Virus record (IMG/VR): IMGVR_UViG_3300035670_001389
Location: 1 to 21,547 of that record
Length of the DNA: 21,547 bases
Origin: a virus
Reading direction: 5' to 3' (one strand)
Within the stretch, counting starts at the first letter, position 1. Every line of letters begins with the position of its first letter. Positions 1-6,809 of the stretch are shown here, piece by piece. The notes under the pieces were generated by a model that saw only the letters and a list, made by a program, of their open reading frames with translations, searched no databases and was not told where the DNA came from. Both the position numbers and the translations under genes were made by a program.

Positions 1-1008
1 TGGGATGGTACAAATATAACATTAAACGGAACTACCGCTACCAGTGATCTTGAGATTAATGGTGCTATAGTTACCGGTGGTATCATAAGGACAAATTCTG
101 ATACAGACAACAATGATGCCGTTGCAATTCAGGAAGATAGAATTTATATTTATAACAGAGGTGGCGGTGCAGGTGAGATCAGATTTGAATCTGATAATTC
201 TTCTGATGTATCAAAAATAGTTGCGAGTACTGGAGGAGTTTCTTTTGAGTGTGATTCTCAAACCGGCGATGCAACATTTATTAATGGTGCAAGTTCTAGT
301 AGGCCAGAGTTTAACTGGAAGGGATGGGGAGCGACGTTTGCATCTCTATATCAGAATACTAGCTCTGGTGGTTTGGCTGTTTTTAGCCTTGGGGGGTCAT
401 CGTCTAGCTATATTCAATCTAACAACTTTTATATAGCCCAGAATGGTGGAACAAGTGCCCTTCCATTAAGATTCTCTAACGATACTGATACGGGAATATA
501 TAGATATTCGGATGGAAGTACTGGTACTGGTTTAGGACTAGTTGCAAATGGTACTCTTATTTTTGCTGCACATACCACTAATTCCAATGGAACTGGACCA
601 TCGCTGTATATGAATGCTCCAGCAACAACAACCACTTCGGGTTATAGGTTCCTACTTAGGAGTACAACTTTTGGAGGAGTAGCCGAGTTCGCTTCGAACA
701 GATATTTGAAAGATAATATACAAACATTTGATTATAGTGGTTTTATTATGGATAGTTTGAATCCTATAAAATATGTACCTTCTTATCTTGGTGAAGATGA
801 AGAATTAGAACAGGATAAAATATTAAGGGAAAATGATATTCAACATGGTTTTATAGCAGAAGATATATCTCAAGTAATGGGTGGGATATTGGCCACTTTT
901 GATGAAAACTTAAATCCAACAGGTTGGAGGTGGCCAGATTTAATAGCTATATGTGTAGCAGAAATAAAGAGCCTCCGTAGCAGGGTTGCACAACTAGAAT
1001 CTCTGTGA
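1..1008 (+). CDS. Tail/receptor-binding fibre with C-terminal S74 intramolecular chaperone (5' partial)
   Basis: Frame 1 is open from the first base, so the start lies upstream of the window; 335 residues are visible. The first ~230 are Gly/Ser/Thr/Asn-rich beta-type fibre sequence. The last ~104 match the Peptidase_S74 chaperone domain: SNRYLKDNI, then LNPIKY, HGFIAEDI and a closing helix ending RVAQLESL. In this family the chaperone trimerises the fibre and then cuts itself off just before a Ser, using a Ser-Lys pair five residues apart. That pair is present as Ser at 694-696 and Lys at 709-711, so autocleavage is expected. The usual Asp after the Ser is Asn here. The protein is probably a tail fibre or host-recognition protein; which virion structure carries it cannot be told from this fragment. 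The family call is firm. Confidence 0.9.
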   Translation, partial: WDGTNITLNGTTATSDLEINGAIVTGGIIRTNSDTDNNDAVAIQEDRIYIYNRGGGAGEIRFESDNSSDVSKIVASTGGVSFECDSQTGDATFINGASSSRPEFNWKGWGATFASLYQNTSSGGLAVFSLGGSSSSYIQSNNFYIAQNGGTSALPLRFSNDTDTGIYRYSDGSTGTGLGLVANGTLIFAAHTTNSNGTGPSLYMNAPATTTTSGYRFLLRSTTFGGVAEFASNRYLKDNIQTFDYSGFIMDSLNPIKYVPSYLGEDEELEQDKILRENDIQHGFIAEDISQVMGGILATFDENLNPTGWRWPDLIAICVAEIKSLRSRVAQLESL

Positions 1009-1038
1009 TATTATTATCCATCTTTAGAAGAGGTATAT

Positions 1039-1227
1039 ATGGAAGATATTGATGTTAATATATTAATACAAGTTTTTAATGAAAAAATAAGTTCTTTAAT
1101 GACAGATATAATTGTTAAAGATACAACGATTCGACAGCTTTCTATTCAATTGGAGTCACTTAAAAATTCCTTAAATAGCGAAGGTGTTGCAACTAACAAA
1201 AAAGAAGAAAACAAAGACTTTAAGTGA
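1039..1227 (+). CDS. Small coiled-coil protein of unknown function
   Basis: This is a 62-residue protein following the fibre gene after a 30-nt gap, with AGAAGAGG (1026-1033) ending 5 nt before the ATG. Residues ~10-45 show a heptad-like run of Ile/Leu/Val (for example IRQLSIQLESLKNSL), which suggests a short coiled coil, and the C-terminus is Lys/Glu-rich. There is no signal peptide or membrane segment. Short coiled-coil genes after fibre genes are common in aquatic phages, where some assist fibre assembly; a chaperone role here is only an inference. I do not recognise a specific family. The ribosome site and tight packing support a real gene. Confidence 0.62.
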   Translation: MEDIDVNILIQVFNEKISSLMTDIIVKDTTIRQLSIQLESLKNSLNSEGVATNKKEENKDFK

Positions 1228-1235
1228 GGTTTATA

Positions 1236-1439
1236 ATGTCGGAAAATGTAGAGTTAGAATTATCAGAGAATAATACTGATACGGAAGTAAAAACAGAATT
1301 TTCTATAGAGATAAACATATCAAACGCCAACCTGTCATATAGAAGTGATTTTTCAGAAGGCGAGACTGTGTTTTGGTTGGAGTCAGTCAAGAATTTAATT
1401 ATTAAAAATACATTTGAAAATAATAATTCCGCTGAATGA
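1236..1439 (+). CDS. Small acidic protein of unknown function
   Basis: The protein has 67 residues starting MSENVELEL. An in-frame GTG at 1224 would add four residues, but GTGAGGT at 1224-1230 is well placed as the ribosome site for the ATG at 1236, so the shorter form is chosen. The first ~25 residues are acidic and probably disordered. A more ordered part follows with alternating hydrophobic residues and the segment ETVFWLESVKNLII. It starts 8 nt after the stop of the coiled-coil gene, so the two are likely co-translated. No family is recognised. It is the last gene before a 65-nt gap and the portal gene. Confidence 0.62.
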   Translation: MSENVELELSENNTDTEVKTEFSIEINISNANLSYRSDFSEGETVFWLESVKNLIIKNTFENNNSAE

Positions 1440-1455
1440 CCTTAACTTGTAAAGG

Positions 1456-1477
1456 TATAAAAAAATAACTACTATTA
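1456..1477 (+). promoter_or_regulatory. Candidate phage promoter, site A (upstream of portal)
   Basis: In the 65-nt gap before the portal gene, TATAA (1456-1460) is followed after 9 nt by TACTAT (1470-1475). The same pair with the same spacing recurs at 4243 and 15681, and a relaxed copy lies at 7948. The motif ends 27 nt before the ATG. A TTGTAA lies 17 nt before TACTAT (1447-1452), so a bacterial sigma-70-like promoter is an alternative reading for this site only. The promoter role is inferred from recurrence and position. Confidence 0.4.
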
Positions 1478-1504
1478 CATTCAGTTCTATTTTTGGAGAT
1501 TTAA

Positions 1505-3151
1505 ATGGCCGTACGTGACTACCTACCATTCAGGCAACTAGATGCAAAACTTAATTCACAGTTGGAAGCTACGACATTAACTGATGATCAGATCAGGTCG
1601 GTTAATAAGATAATGAAAGTAGCTGCGTTGGCCTTAGGTTATCAGGGTACTACTTATTATTATAATACTAGAACTAACTTTGAACCTTCTCCTTATAATT
1701 TTGATAGGATTATACAAGCTGTAGATACAGATTCCTATGTAAAGCAGGCTATAACTAAATATAAAGAACTCTTTTGGAAAGAAGGGTGGCAAATAGTTGG
1801 AGAAAATCCAGAGGCTGTTGAGTATTTGTATCAAAGAATAGATTTTATGGAAATGGCAATGAAAAGGCCATTTCTTGAATTTTTGATTGAAGTTTCTGAC
1901 CAATTGTTAAAATTTGCTAATGCTTTTGTAGTTAAAGCAAGAGGGGATTTGACAGGTTACTTTCCATCAAAAATTACTCCCGTTAATGCAACGGAAACTT
2001 TAGTCGGATACTATTTGATTCCAACTGAACAAGTTAAAATACTAAGAGACAAATTTAATAGACCTAAATCTTATCAGCAATCGACCGATCCACTAACGTA
2101 TGCCCCTACAGACAGAGATCCTGTTTGGGCCGCTGATAGAGTTATTCATATGCACTTTGATAAAAAACCTGGTAGAGCTTTTGGTACACCATTTTTATCT
2201 AACGTATTAGACGATGTTGTTGCACTTCGTCAAATGGAAGAAGATATACAAAACCTGGTTCATAGAGAGCTGTTTCCATTATATAAATATAGAATAGGAA
2301 CTCCAGAGCAGCCGGCAGAGCCAGATGAAATACTAAAAGCAGCTGCGGAGATAGAAAGTATGAGGACAGAGGGAGGATTAATACTTCCTCATCGACATGA
2401 TATAGAGATTGTAGGTTCAAATAATCAAGCTCTAGATGCAAGTTCTTATATAGACCATTTCAAAGAAAGAGTGGCCGTAGGACTTGGGGTTGCACCTCAT
2501 CATTTGGGTATGATGATGAATGGTGGAAATAGATCTGTTACGGAAAGGTTAGACACTGCGTTATATGATAAGGTCAAACAATATCAAAAAATATTTGCAG
2601 AGATAGTAAGGGTTCATATATTTAATGAGATTTTATTAGAGGGTGGTTTTGACCCAATAGCTACACCATATAGCGATGGATCTTCTGATAGATGTTATTT
2701 TAAATTTAATGAAATTGATGTAGATACTCAAGTTAAAAAAGAAACACATGTAATACAGAAATACGTTAACAATGTAATAACTCTATCAGAAGCAAGAACT
2801 CAGCTAGGGGTAGACCCGGAGGCTGATATGGATGGTCTATTCCAAAACATTCAAGCAGACACTCAAGTGAAAATTCAACAGTCTCAAATGCAGATGAAAT
2901 CAATGACAGATGTACAAAAAGATGGAGATAAGCAGCAATCATCCTCTGGTGGTCGGAGAAATTTGCCCAATAACAGAAGAGGCGTAGGAAATGCCATTCG
3001 TCCTGCTAATCAGCAGGGAAGAAGAACATCTCCCGATATTAAGAGGTCAGATAGCAGTTTATTAAGTGCAGTTGAAAGTTTGCTAGATGAAGAGTATAAT
3101 GTTGTTTATACAGACGAAAATGATAAGGAAATAAATTTAAATGAAGATTAA
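1505..3151 (+). CDS. Portal protein
   Basis: The protein has 548 residues, within the usual size range for phage portals. The portal forms the ring at the unique capsid vertex through which DNA enters and leaves and to which the neck attaches. Family-like features run in order: an N-terminal region with DTDSYVKQAITKYKELFWK (near residue 75), the wing/stem region with RVIHMHFDKKPGRAFGTPFL, the long helix DDVVALRQMEEDIQNLVHRE, then ERVAVGLGVAPHHLGM followed by NRSVTERLD. The last ~90 residues are Gln/Arg/Ser-rich and probably disordered. GGAG at 1495-1498 supports the ATG. Arg codons are 27 of 32 AGA/AGG, unlike the capsid gene. It overlaps the next gene by 11 nt. The call rests on motif reading and on its place before protease and capsid genes. 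Confidence 0.92.
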   Translation: MAVRDYLPFRQLDAKLNSQLEATTLTDDQIRSVNKIMKVAALALGYQGTTYYYNTRTNFEPSPYNFDRIIQAVDTDSYVKQAITKYKELFWKEGWQIVGENPEAVEYLYQRIDFMEMAMKRPFLEFLIEVSDQLLKFANAFVVKARGDLTGYFPSKITPVNATETLVGYYLIPTEQVKILRDKFNRPKSYQQSTDPLTYAPTDRDPVWAADRVIHMHFDKKPGRAFGTPFLSNVLDDVVALRQMEEDIQNLVHRELFPLYKYRIGTPEQPAEPDEILKAAAEIESMRTEGGLILPHRHDIEIVGSNNQALDASSYIDHFKERVAVGLGVAPHHLGMMMNGGNRSVTERLDTALYDKVKQYQKIFAEIVRVHIFNEILLEGGFDPIATPYSDGSSDRCYFKFNEIDVDTQVKKETHVIQKYVNNVITLSEARTQLGVDPEADMDGLFQNIQADTQVKIQQSQMQMKSMTDVQKDGDKQQSSSGGRRNLPNNRRGVGNAIRPANQQGRRTSPDIKRSDSSLLSAVESLLDEEYNVVYTDENDKEINLNED

Positions 3152-3455
3152 ATTAACCAATGAAAATCACAGAACGTACGCCAGAACAGATGATGCATGT
3201 GAAGCATTTAAAAGAGCAGTGGCAAATGGTCAAGCCAGACTTGCACTTGAAATGATGGTTGATATAGTTGATTATATATCAGGTTTAGCAGAGCCATTAA
3301 ACAATGAGGATATTGATATTACAGGTGAAATTACCGCTGAACAAGCCGTCAAAGAGGTTCAAGAAAAGCAACAGGTAAAAACATCAAACAAAAGACAAGC
3401 AGTAACTAAAAATGAAACGCAGGAAGATTCAGAAGGTAAAAAAGAAGAAGAGTGA
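3141..3455 (+). CDS. Small portal-adjacent protein of unknown function
   Basis: This protein has 104 residues. Its ATG lies inside the end of the portal gene (11-nt overlap), and its stop overlaps the GTG start of the next gene (GTGA), so translation is probably coupled on both sides. Residues ~17-50 (DDACEAFKRAVANGQARLAL onward) look like two amphipathic helices. Residues ~60-104 are charged, Lys/Glu/Gln-rich and probably disordered. There is no signal peptide, membrane segment or catalytic motif. No function can be assigned; being stitched to the portal suggests a head-assembly or packaging accessory, which is an inference only. Confidence 0.72.
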   Translation: MKIKLTNENHRTYARTDDACEAFKRAVANGQARLALEMMVDIVDYISGLAEPLNNEDIDITGEITAEQAVKEVQEKQQVKTSNKRQAVTKNETQEDSEGKKEEE

Positions 3456-4219
3456 AACTTGTAATAGGATGCCCCATTTATAAAAGGGATTGGATACTTC
3501 CGCTTTGGATAAAAGCTATTAAATCTCAAGGTTTAAATTTTAAAGATGTTGGTTTTATATTTGAAGTATCACCTGAAGATCATGAAACTTTAAAAATATT
3601 AAACAATTGGAAAGTTTCAGATAAAAGTTTAGGATTATTTGAGATAAATCAAAGAGAAGACATTGCACACTTTGCTCACAGGGATAATGGTAGACAGTGG
3701 ACATTGTCTAAGTATGAAAATATGGTATCTCTAAGAAATTCCATACTTAAGCGTGTTAGGGATATATCTCCAGATTATTATTTCAGTTTAGATTCAGATA
3801 TAATATTATCTAATCCAAATACAATAAGACTTTTGACATCTCATATAGATAATGGAGCTGATGCCGTTAATCCTTTGATGTTTATGACTCCAGTTGGAAC
3901 TCAGTATCCTAGTGTAATGAGCTGGACAGAGTCAGATTCAAACAGAGCATATAGGAAAAGTGAATATCCACTAGGTACATACTTCCAATGCGATGTAATA
4001 ATGGCTGCTAAAATGATGAGTAGAGATGTTTATCAAAACGTTAACTATTCTGTACATAGACAGGGGGAAGACGTTAGTTGGTCTAGGTCATGCAAAGAGA
4101 ATGGTTATAAGCTTTTTTGCGCCTCATACATATATGCGATGCATATAATGTCTCCTTTAGCGCTTGAAGATATAATAAAAAACGGAGATTCTAGAAGTAA
4201 AGTTCTTGAATTAATATAA
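3452..4219 (+). CDS. GT-A fold glycosyltransferase
   Basis: The protein has 255 residues. It begins with MKLVIGCPIYKRDWILPLW, the first beta strand and loop of a GT-A nucleotide-sugar-binding fold. The metal/nucleotide-binding DxD is seen as LDSDI (Asp114, Asp116), preceded by the family-like MVSLRNSIL (residues 91-99). Near the C-terminus GEDVSW, then YKLFC and HIM, resemble the acceptor-side ED motif and a late His. Such enzymes move a sugar from a nucleotide donor to an acceptor; the sugar and acceptor cannot be read from sequence. GTG is the start (GTGA overlap with the previous gene), with GAAGAAG just upstream. It sits between portal and protease, which points to a virion protein as a possible acceptor. 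No membrane segment is seen, so cytoplasmic action is likely. Confidence 0.85.
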   Translation: MKLVIGCPIYKRDWILPLWIKAIKSQGLNFKDVGFIFEVSPEDHETLKILNNWKVSDKSLGLFEINQREDIAHFAHRDNGRQWTLSKYENMVSLRNSILKRVRDISPDYYFSLDSDIILSNPNTIRLLTSHIDNGADAVNPLMFMTPVGTQYPSVMSWTESDSNRAYRKSEYPLGTYFQCDVIMAAKMMSRDVYQNVNYSVHRQGEDVSWSRSCKENGYKLFCASYIYAMHIMSPLALEDIIKNGDSRSKVLELI

Positions 4220-4234
4220 ATTTGTATAAATTTG
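4215..4234 (+). repeat. Exact tandem 10-bp repeat at the end of the glycosyltransferase gene
   Basis: TATAAATTTG occurs twice head to tail, and the first copy contains the glycosyltransferase stop codon (4217-4219). One copy length is close to one DNA helical turn. It lies 8 nt before candidate promoter site B. A regulatory role is possible but unproven, and in such AT-rich sequence chance is also plausible. Confidence 0.6.
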
Positions 4235-4242
4235 TTCAATGT

Positions 4243-4264
4243 TATAAAAATAAATTTACTATAT
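4243..4264 (+). promoter_or_regulatory. Candidate phage promoter, site B (upstream of protease-scaffold)
   Basis: TATAA (4243-4247), 9 nt, then TACTAT (4257-4262), ending 30 nt before the chosen ATG at 4295. The spacing is identical to sites at 1456 and 15681. The TTACTATAT core is also identical to the site before the sheath gene. It would drive the protease-scaffold, decoration-like and capsid genes. The role is inferred from recurrence. Confidence 0.42.
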
Positions 4265-4294
4265 GTGTACAATACAACCAAAAAGGTGTGCGAT

Positions 4295-5986
4295 ATGTCA
4301 ATAGATTTTGTTGAAAGTTTCACTGTTCAACTTCCTGACTTCAAGGATTCAAATATAGATTTTTCTGAATCTTTTAACTCAAAGCATGGTCTAATAATAG
4401 AGGTCGCAGCAATTCATGAAGGCCTCACGGCTAATTATAATAACTATTCAGCTGATGAGCTAGCGGCAGCACTAGAGTCATGGGTATCTCCTTATCCTAA
4501 GCCAATAATTTTAAATCACGATCTTAATACTGAGCCAATTGGCAGAGTCATGGCCGCTAAAATGGATAAAGAAGAAGATGGTTCTAGTTTTGTTAGGCTT
4601 CAGATAGCAATTACGGATCCCGTTGCAGCACAGAAAGTTCTAGATAAAAGATATCTCACAGGTTCAGTTGGTGGAAGAGCAGGTAAAGCAGTCTGCAGTA
4701 TAAGTGGAGAAGATTTAGCTCAGGAAACAGATTCTGGAAGACCTAGACTACCTAAGTATAAAAGAGGTAAGGTTTACAAAGGTAAACTGGCATATATAGA
4801 TATGCAAGATATTTCATTTAAGGAATACTCTTTTGTAAATCAACCGGCAGATCAAAAATCAGGAGTAAGAAGTACTTCTGTAAAAGATGGTTCTGCAGCA
4901 GTTGCTGACTCAGAAAATTGGGTAGCAAAAAGCGCAGCATTCGTTCTCTCTATGGACACTGAAGATATAGTTTCTGTTCAAGAAAATGAATCAATACTGA
5001 AAGGTATGAGAAAGAAAGAGTCAAGACCGGCCTACCTTCAGTTAAAAGGCGCTTTTCTAACTGCTTTAGCTGCACAAGAGATGGAAAGTGACATTAATGA
5101 AGATGATTCATTACTATCTTGTGAAGATTCCGAAAAAGTAAAATCTGAGGAGAATTCTATAATGGATGATGTTACCAAAGAGGAAGACATTCTAGCTGTG
5201 GCTACTGGCCTAAGTGAGGATTTGTCTAGCATCACATCTTCCACCTCTGAAGAAGAGGTGACCGAAGAGTCAAATGGTGCTGAAGAAGATGTGCAAGTAT
5301 CAGAAGAGGAAGAAGCTGTCGCAGATTCCGAAGTTTCTGAGGAAACATCTCAAGAAGGGTCAGAAACCGTAAATGAAGAAACGGTTGAAGAAGATAAGGC
5401 CCAGGAAAGTTCTGCTGACGATTCAGAAGAGGCGGATGTACAAAACGTAGATTCCGAAAATGCTGGAAAGCCAGAAGAATCATCATCTGGAAAAGTTGAA
5501 ATAAAAGATGATGAAGTTCAAGAGGAAGCTGATCAAGACGGTGATCTCATTACAAATGAAAGTAGTGATGAGCAAGATATTGAGCAGTTGAAGGCAGAAA
5601 AAGCCCTTCTTGAAGAGCAGATCTCAACATTAAAGGTTGAGAATGCAAAGCTCAAAGGTGCATTACACATGACTCTCGTTGAAAGAGTTGTTGACACCAA
5701 GATCGCTTTAGGTATGGAGAGTGTTGAAGATCGCGAATCACTGATAGGTGAACATTCGTCACGTACAGCTTCTTCTTTGGCAGATAGTCTTAGAGATTTA
5801 GCTAAGACACCTGCTATTAGGTCTAAACTCCCCTCCCTACCAGAAGTGATGTCTGAAGCTGAGGTTGTAGCGGAAGATAATGTTCTTACTGTAGATTCTG
5901 AGAAGAGTGAAAACAATTCCCTCTCTCCACAGGAGAAGTTCGAACAGCTTTTTGTTGACACATTAATGGGCAGACGTAAACTCTGA
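4295..5986 (+). CDS. Prohead maturation protease fused to scaffold
   Basis: The protein has 563 residues from the ATG at 4295, which has AAAAGG 8 nt upstream; an in-frame ATG at 4232 lacks such a site and would add an atypical leader. Residues ~30-200 look like a phage serine prohead protease. KPIILNHD carries the likely catalytic His75, IGRV follows, and YLTGSVGG carries the likely Ser124. From ~267 to ~428 the chain is extremely Glu/Ser/Asp-rich and probably disordered. Residues ~428-460 form a coiled coil (IEQLKAEKALLEEQISTLK). A basic tail ends GRRKL. Protease plus scaffold in one chain is known in other tailed phages: the scaffold part templates the prohead and the protease then removes it. 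It sits two genes before the capsid gene. A possible internal start for free scaffold is listed separately. Confidence 0.85.
   Translation: MSIDFVESFTVQLPDFKDSNIDFSESFNSKHGLIIEVAAIHEGLTANYNNYSADELAAALESWVSPYPKPIILNHDLNTEPIGRVMAAKMDKEEDGSSFVRLQIAITDPVAAQKVLDKRYLTGSVGGRAGKAVCSISGEDLAQETDSGRPRLPKYKRGKVYKGKLAYIDMQDISFKEYSFVNQPADQKSGVRSTSVKDGSAAVADSENWVAKSAAFVLSMDTEDIVSVQENESILKGMRKKESRPAYLQLKGAFLTALAAQEMESDINEDDSLLSCEDSEKVKSEENSIMDDVTKEEDILAVATGLSEDLSSITSSTSEEEVTEESNGAEEDVQVSEEEEAVADSEVSEETSQEGSETVNEETVEEDKAQESSADDSEEADVQNVDSENAGKPEESSSGKVEIKDDEVQEEADQDGDLITNESSDEQDIEQLKAEKALLEEQISTLKVENAKLKGALHMTLVERVVDTKIALGMESVEDRESLIGEHSSRTASSLADSLRDLAKTPAIRSKLPSLPEVMSEAEVVAEDNVLTVDSEKSENNSLSPQEKFEQLFVDTLMGRRKL
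5162..5986 (+). CDS. Possible nested scaffold protein from an internal start
   Basis: Inside the protease-scaffold gene, GAGGAG (5147-5152) lies 9 nt before an in-frame ATG at 5162. Starting there gives 274 residues: the acidic region, coiled coil and basic tail without the protease. Phage lambda makes its scaffold Nu3 from an internal start in the protease gene C, so the arrangement has precedent. However, GAGGAG also simply encodes Glu-Glu in a Glu-rich stretch, so the site may be accidental. Confidence 0.35.
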   Translation: MDDVTKEEDILAVATGLSEDLSSITSSTSEEEVTEESNGAEEDVQVSEEEEAVADSEVSEETSQEGSETVNEETVEEDKAQESSADDSEEADVQNVDSENAGKPEESSSGKVEIKDDEVQEEADQDGDLITNESSDEQDIEQLKAEKALLEEQISTLKVENAKLKGALHMTLVERVVDTKIALGMESVEDRESLIGEHSSRTASSLADSLRDLAKTPAIRSKLPSLPEVMSEAEVVAEDNVLTVDSEKSENNSLSPQEKFEQLFVDTLMGRRKL

Positions 5987-6005
5987 TTATTATAAGGAGA
6001 ATTAA

Positions 6006-6776
6006 ATGAGTTTAGCAAAATTTCGCAAGGTACATAGCAAGACCGGTGCAGGTCGTTTCGTAGTTTCTGAGGGTATTGCCCCCAGCGCCTACCTGCTGCC
6101 AGATCAGGGTCTTCCTACTTGGTATTATGACAGTGAGGATGATCGATTTGAGATTGTTATCACCAAAGGTACCATACTTTCAGTCGTTGCTGATGCAAAT
6201 GGCGACGCAAGAATCGTTCCCGCTAACGGTACGGCTTCAGCTGTAACTTGGGGCGATACAATGAGCGGCTGGGATCCACTTGATGGAGCTACCCCCAGCA
6301 CCACAACCGGTTCAACTGATGAAGTTACTGTTCCTGCGCGTTCAGTACCAATCGGTTGCGCTCAGTATGACCTCTACAGACCCTTTGACAAGGGGACCTC
6401 ACAGGGTGCTGGTTTCATCACCCATGGTTATGTAGAGTACCCGATGGTTGAGGGTCTAAATGATGCCCTTGCTATTGGTGATGCAATCCGTGCGGACCAT
6501 ATGGGCCGCCCAGTGAAGCTCACCGCTGCAGAGCAGTTCAACAGCAATGCTGTTTATGCTCACCTGCAGGTTGGCAAGGTTATCGAAGTTGAGAAGTTTG
6601 CTACAAACTTCGATGATGGCCTTCTCAGCTACATGCAGCTTCCATCTGATCCAGGTGCACTAAAGACCGTCTACGAGCTTACTCGTGATGGAGATTATAA
6701 GGGCAAGCTCGGTATTAGAGCTAACCTGGATGTTAATAACGTTGTTGGCGCATTCCGTGTCAACTTAACACTCTGA
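6006..6776 (+). CDS. Probable capsid decoration-type structural protein
   Basis: The protein has 256 residues, with AAGGAG (5994-5999) 6 nt before the ATG. It lies between protease-scaffold and major capsid genes, where many tailed phages encode a decoration or head-stabilising protein. It is mostly beta-type, with no signal or membrane segment and a short basic N-terminus (KFRKVHSKTGAGR). Codon use resembles the capsid gene (8 of 11 Arg codons are CGN) and differs from the portal, suggesting high expression and so a high-copy virion part. It ends with the tandem stop TGATAA. I do not recognise a named family; the role comes from position and codon use. Alternatives are a minor head protein or a head-fibre base. 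Confidence 0.68.
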   Translation: MSLAKFRKVHSKTGAGRFVVSEGIAPSAYLLPDQGLPTWYYDSEDDRFEIVITKGTILSVVADANGDARIVPANGTASAVTWGDTMSGWDPLDGATPSTTTGSTDEVTVPARSVPIGCAQYDLYRPFDKGTSQGAGFITHGYVEYPMVEGLNDALAIGDAIRADHMGRPVKLTAAEQFNSNAVYAHLQVGKVIEVEKFATNFDDGLLSYMQLPSDPGALKTVYELTRDGDYKGKLGIRANLDVNNVVGAFRVNLTL

Positions 6777-6809
6777 TAAAACAATATACACAGGAGGAAA
6801 AATCCTAAG

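Noticed and set aside
221-436. Overlapping + strand frame inside the fibre gene
   Set aside because: The fibre frame is open from base 1 through 1008 with family motifs, so this second frame is a shadow.
4232-4294. Longer start for the protease-scaffold gene
   Set aside because: The ATG at 4232 has no ribosome site, would run through candidate promoter B and adds a leader unlike prohead proteases. The ATG at 4295 follows AAAAGG by 8 nt.
5955-5993. TTGACA (5955-5960) with TATTAT (5988-5993) as a sigma-70 promoter for the decoration and capsid genes
   Set aside because: The spacing is 27 nt, far from the usual 16-18, and no good -10 lies at the right distance.
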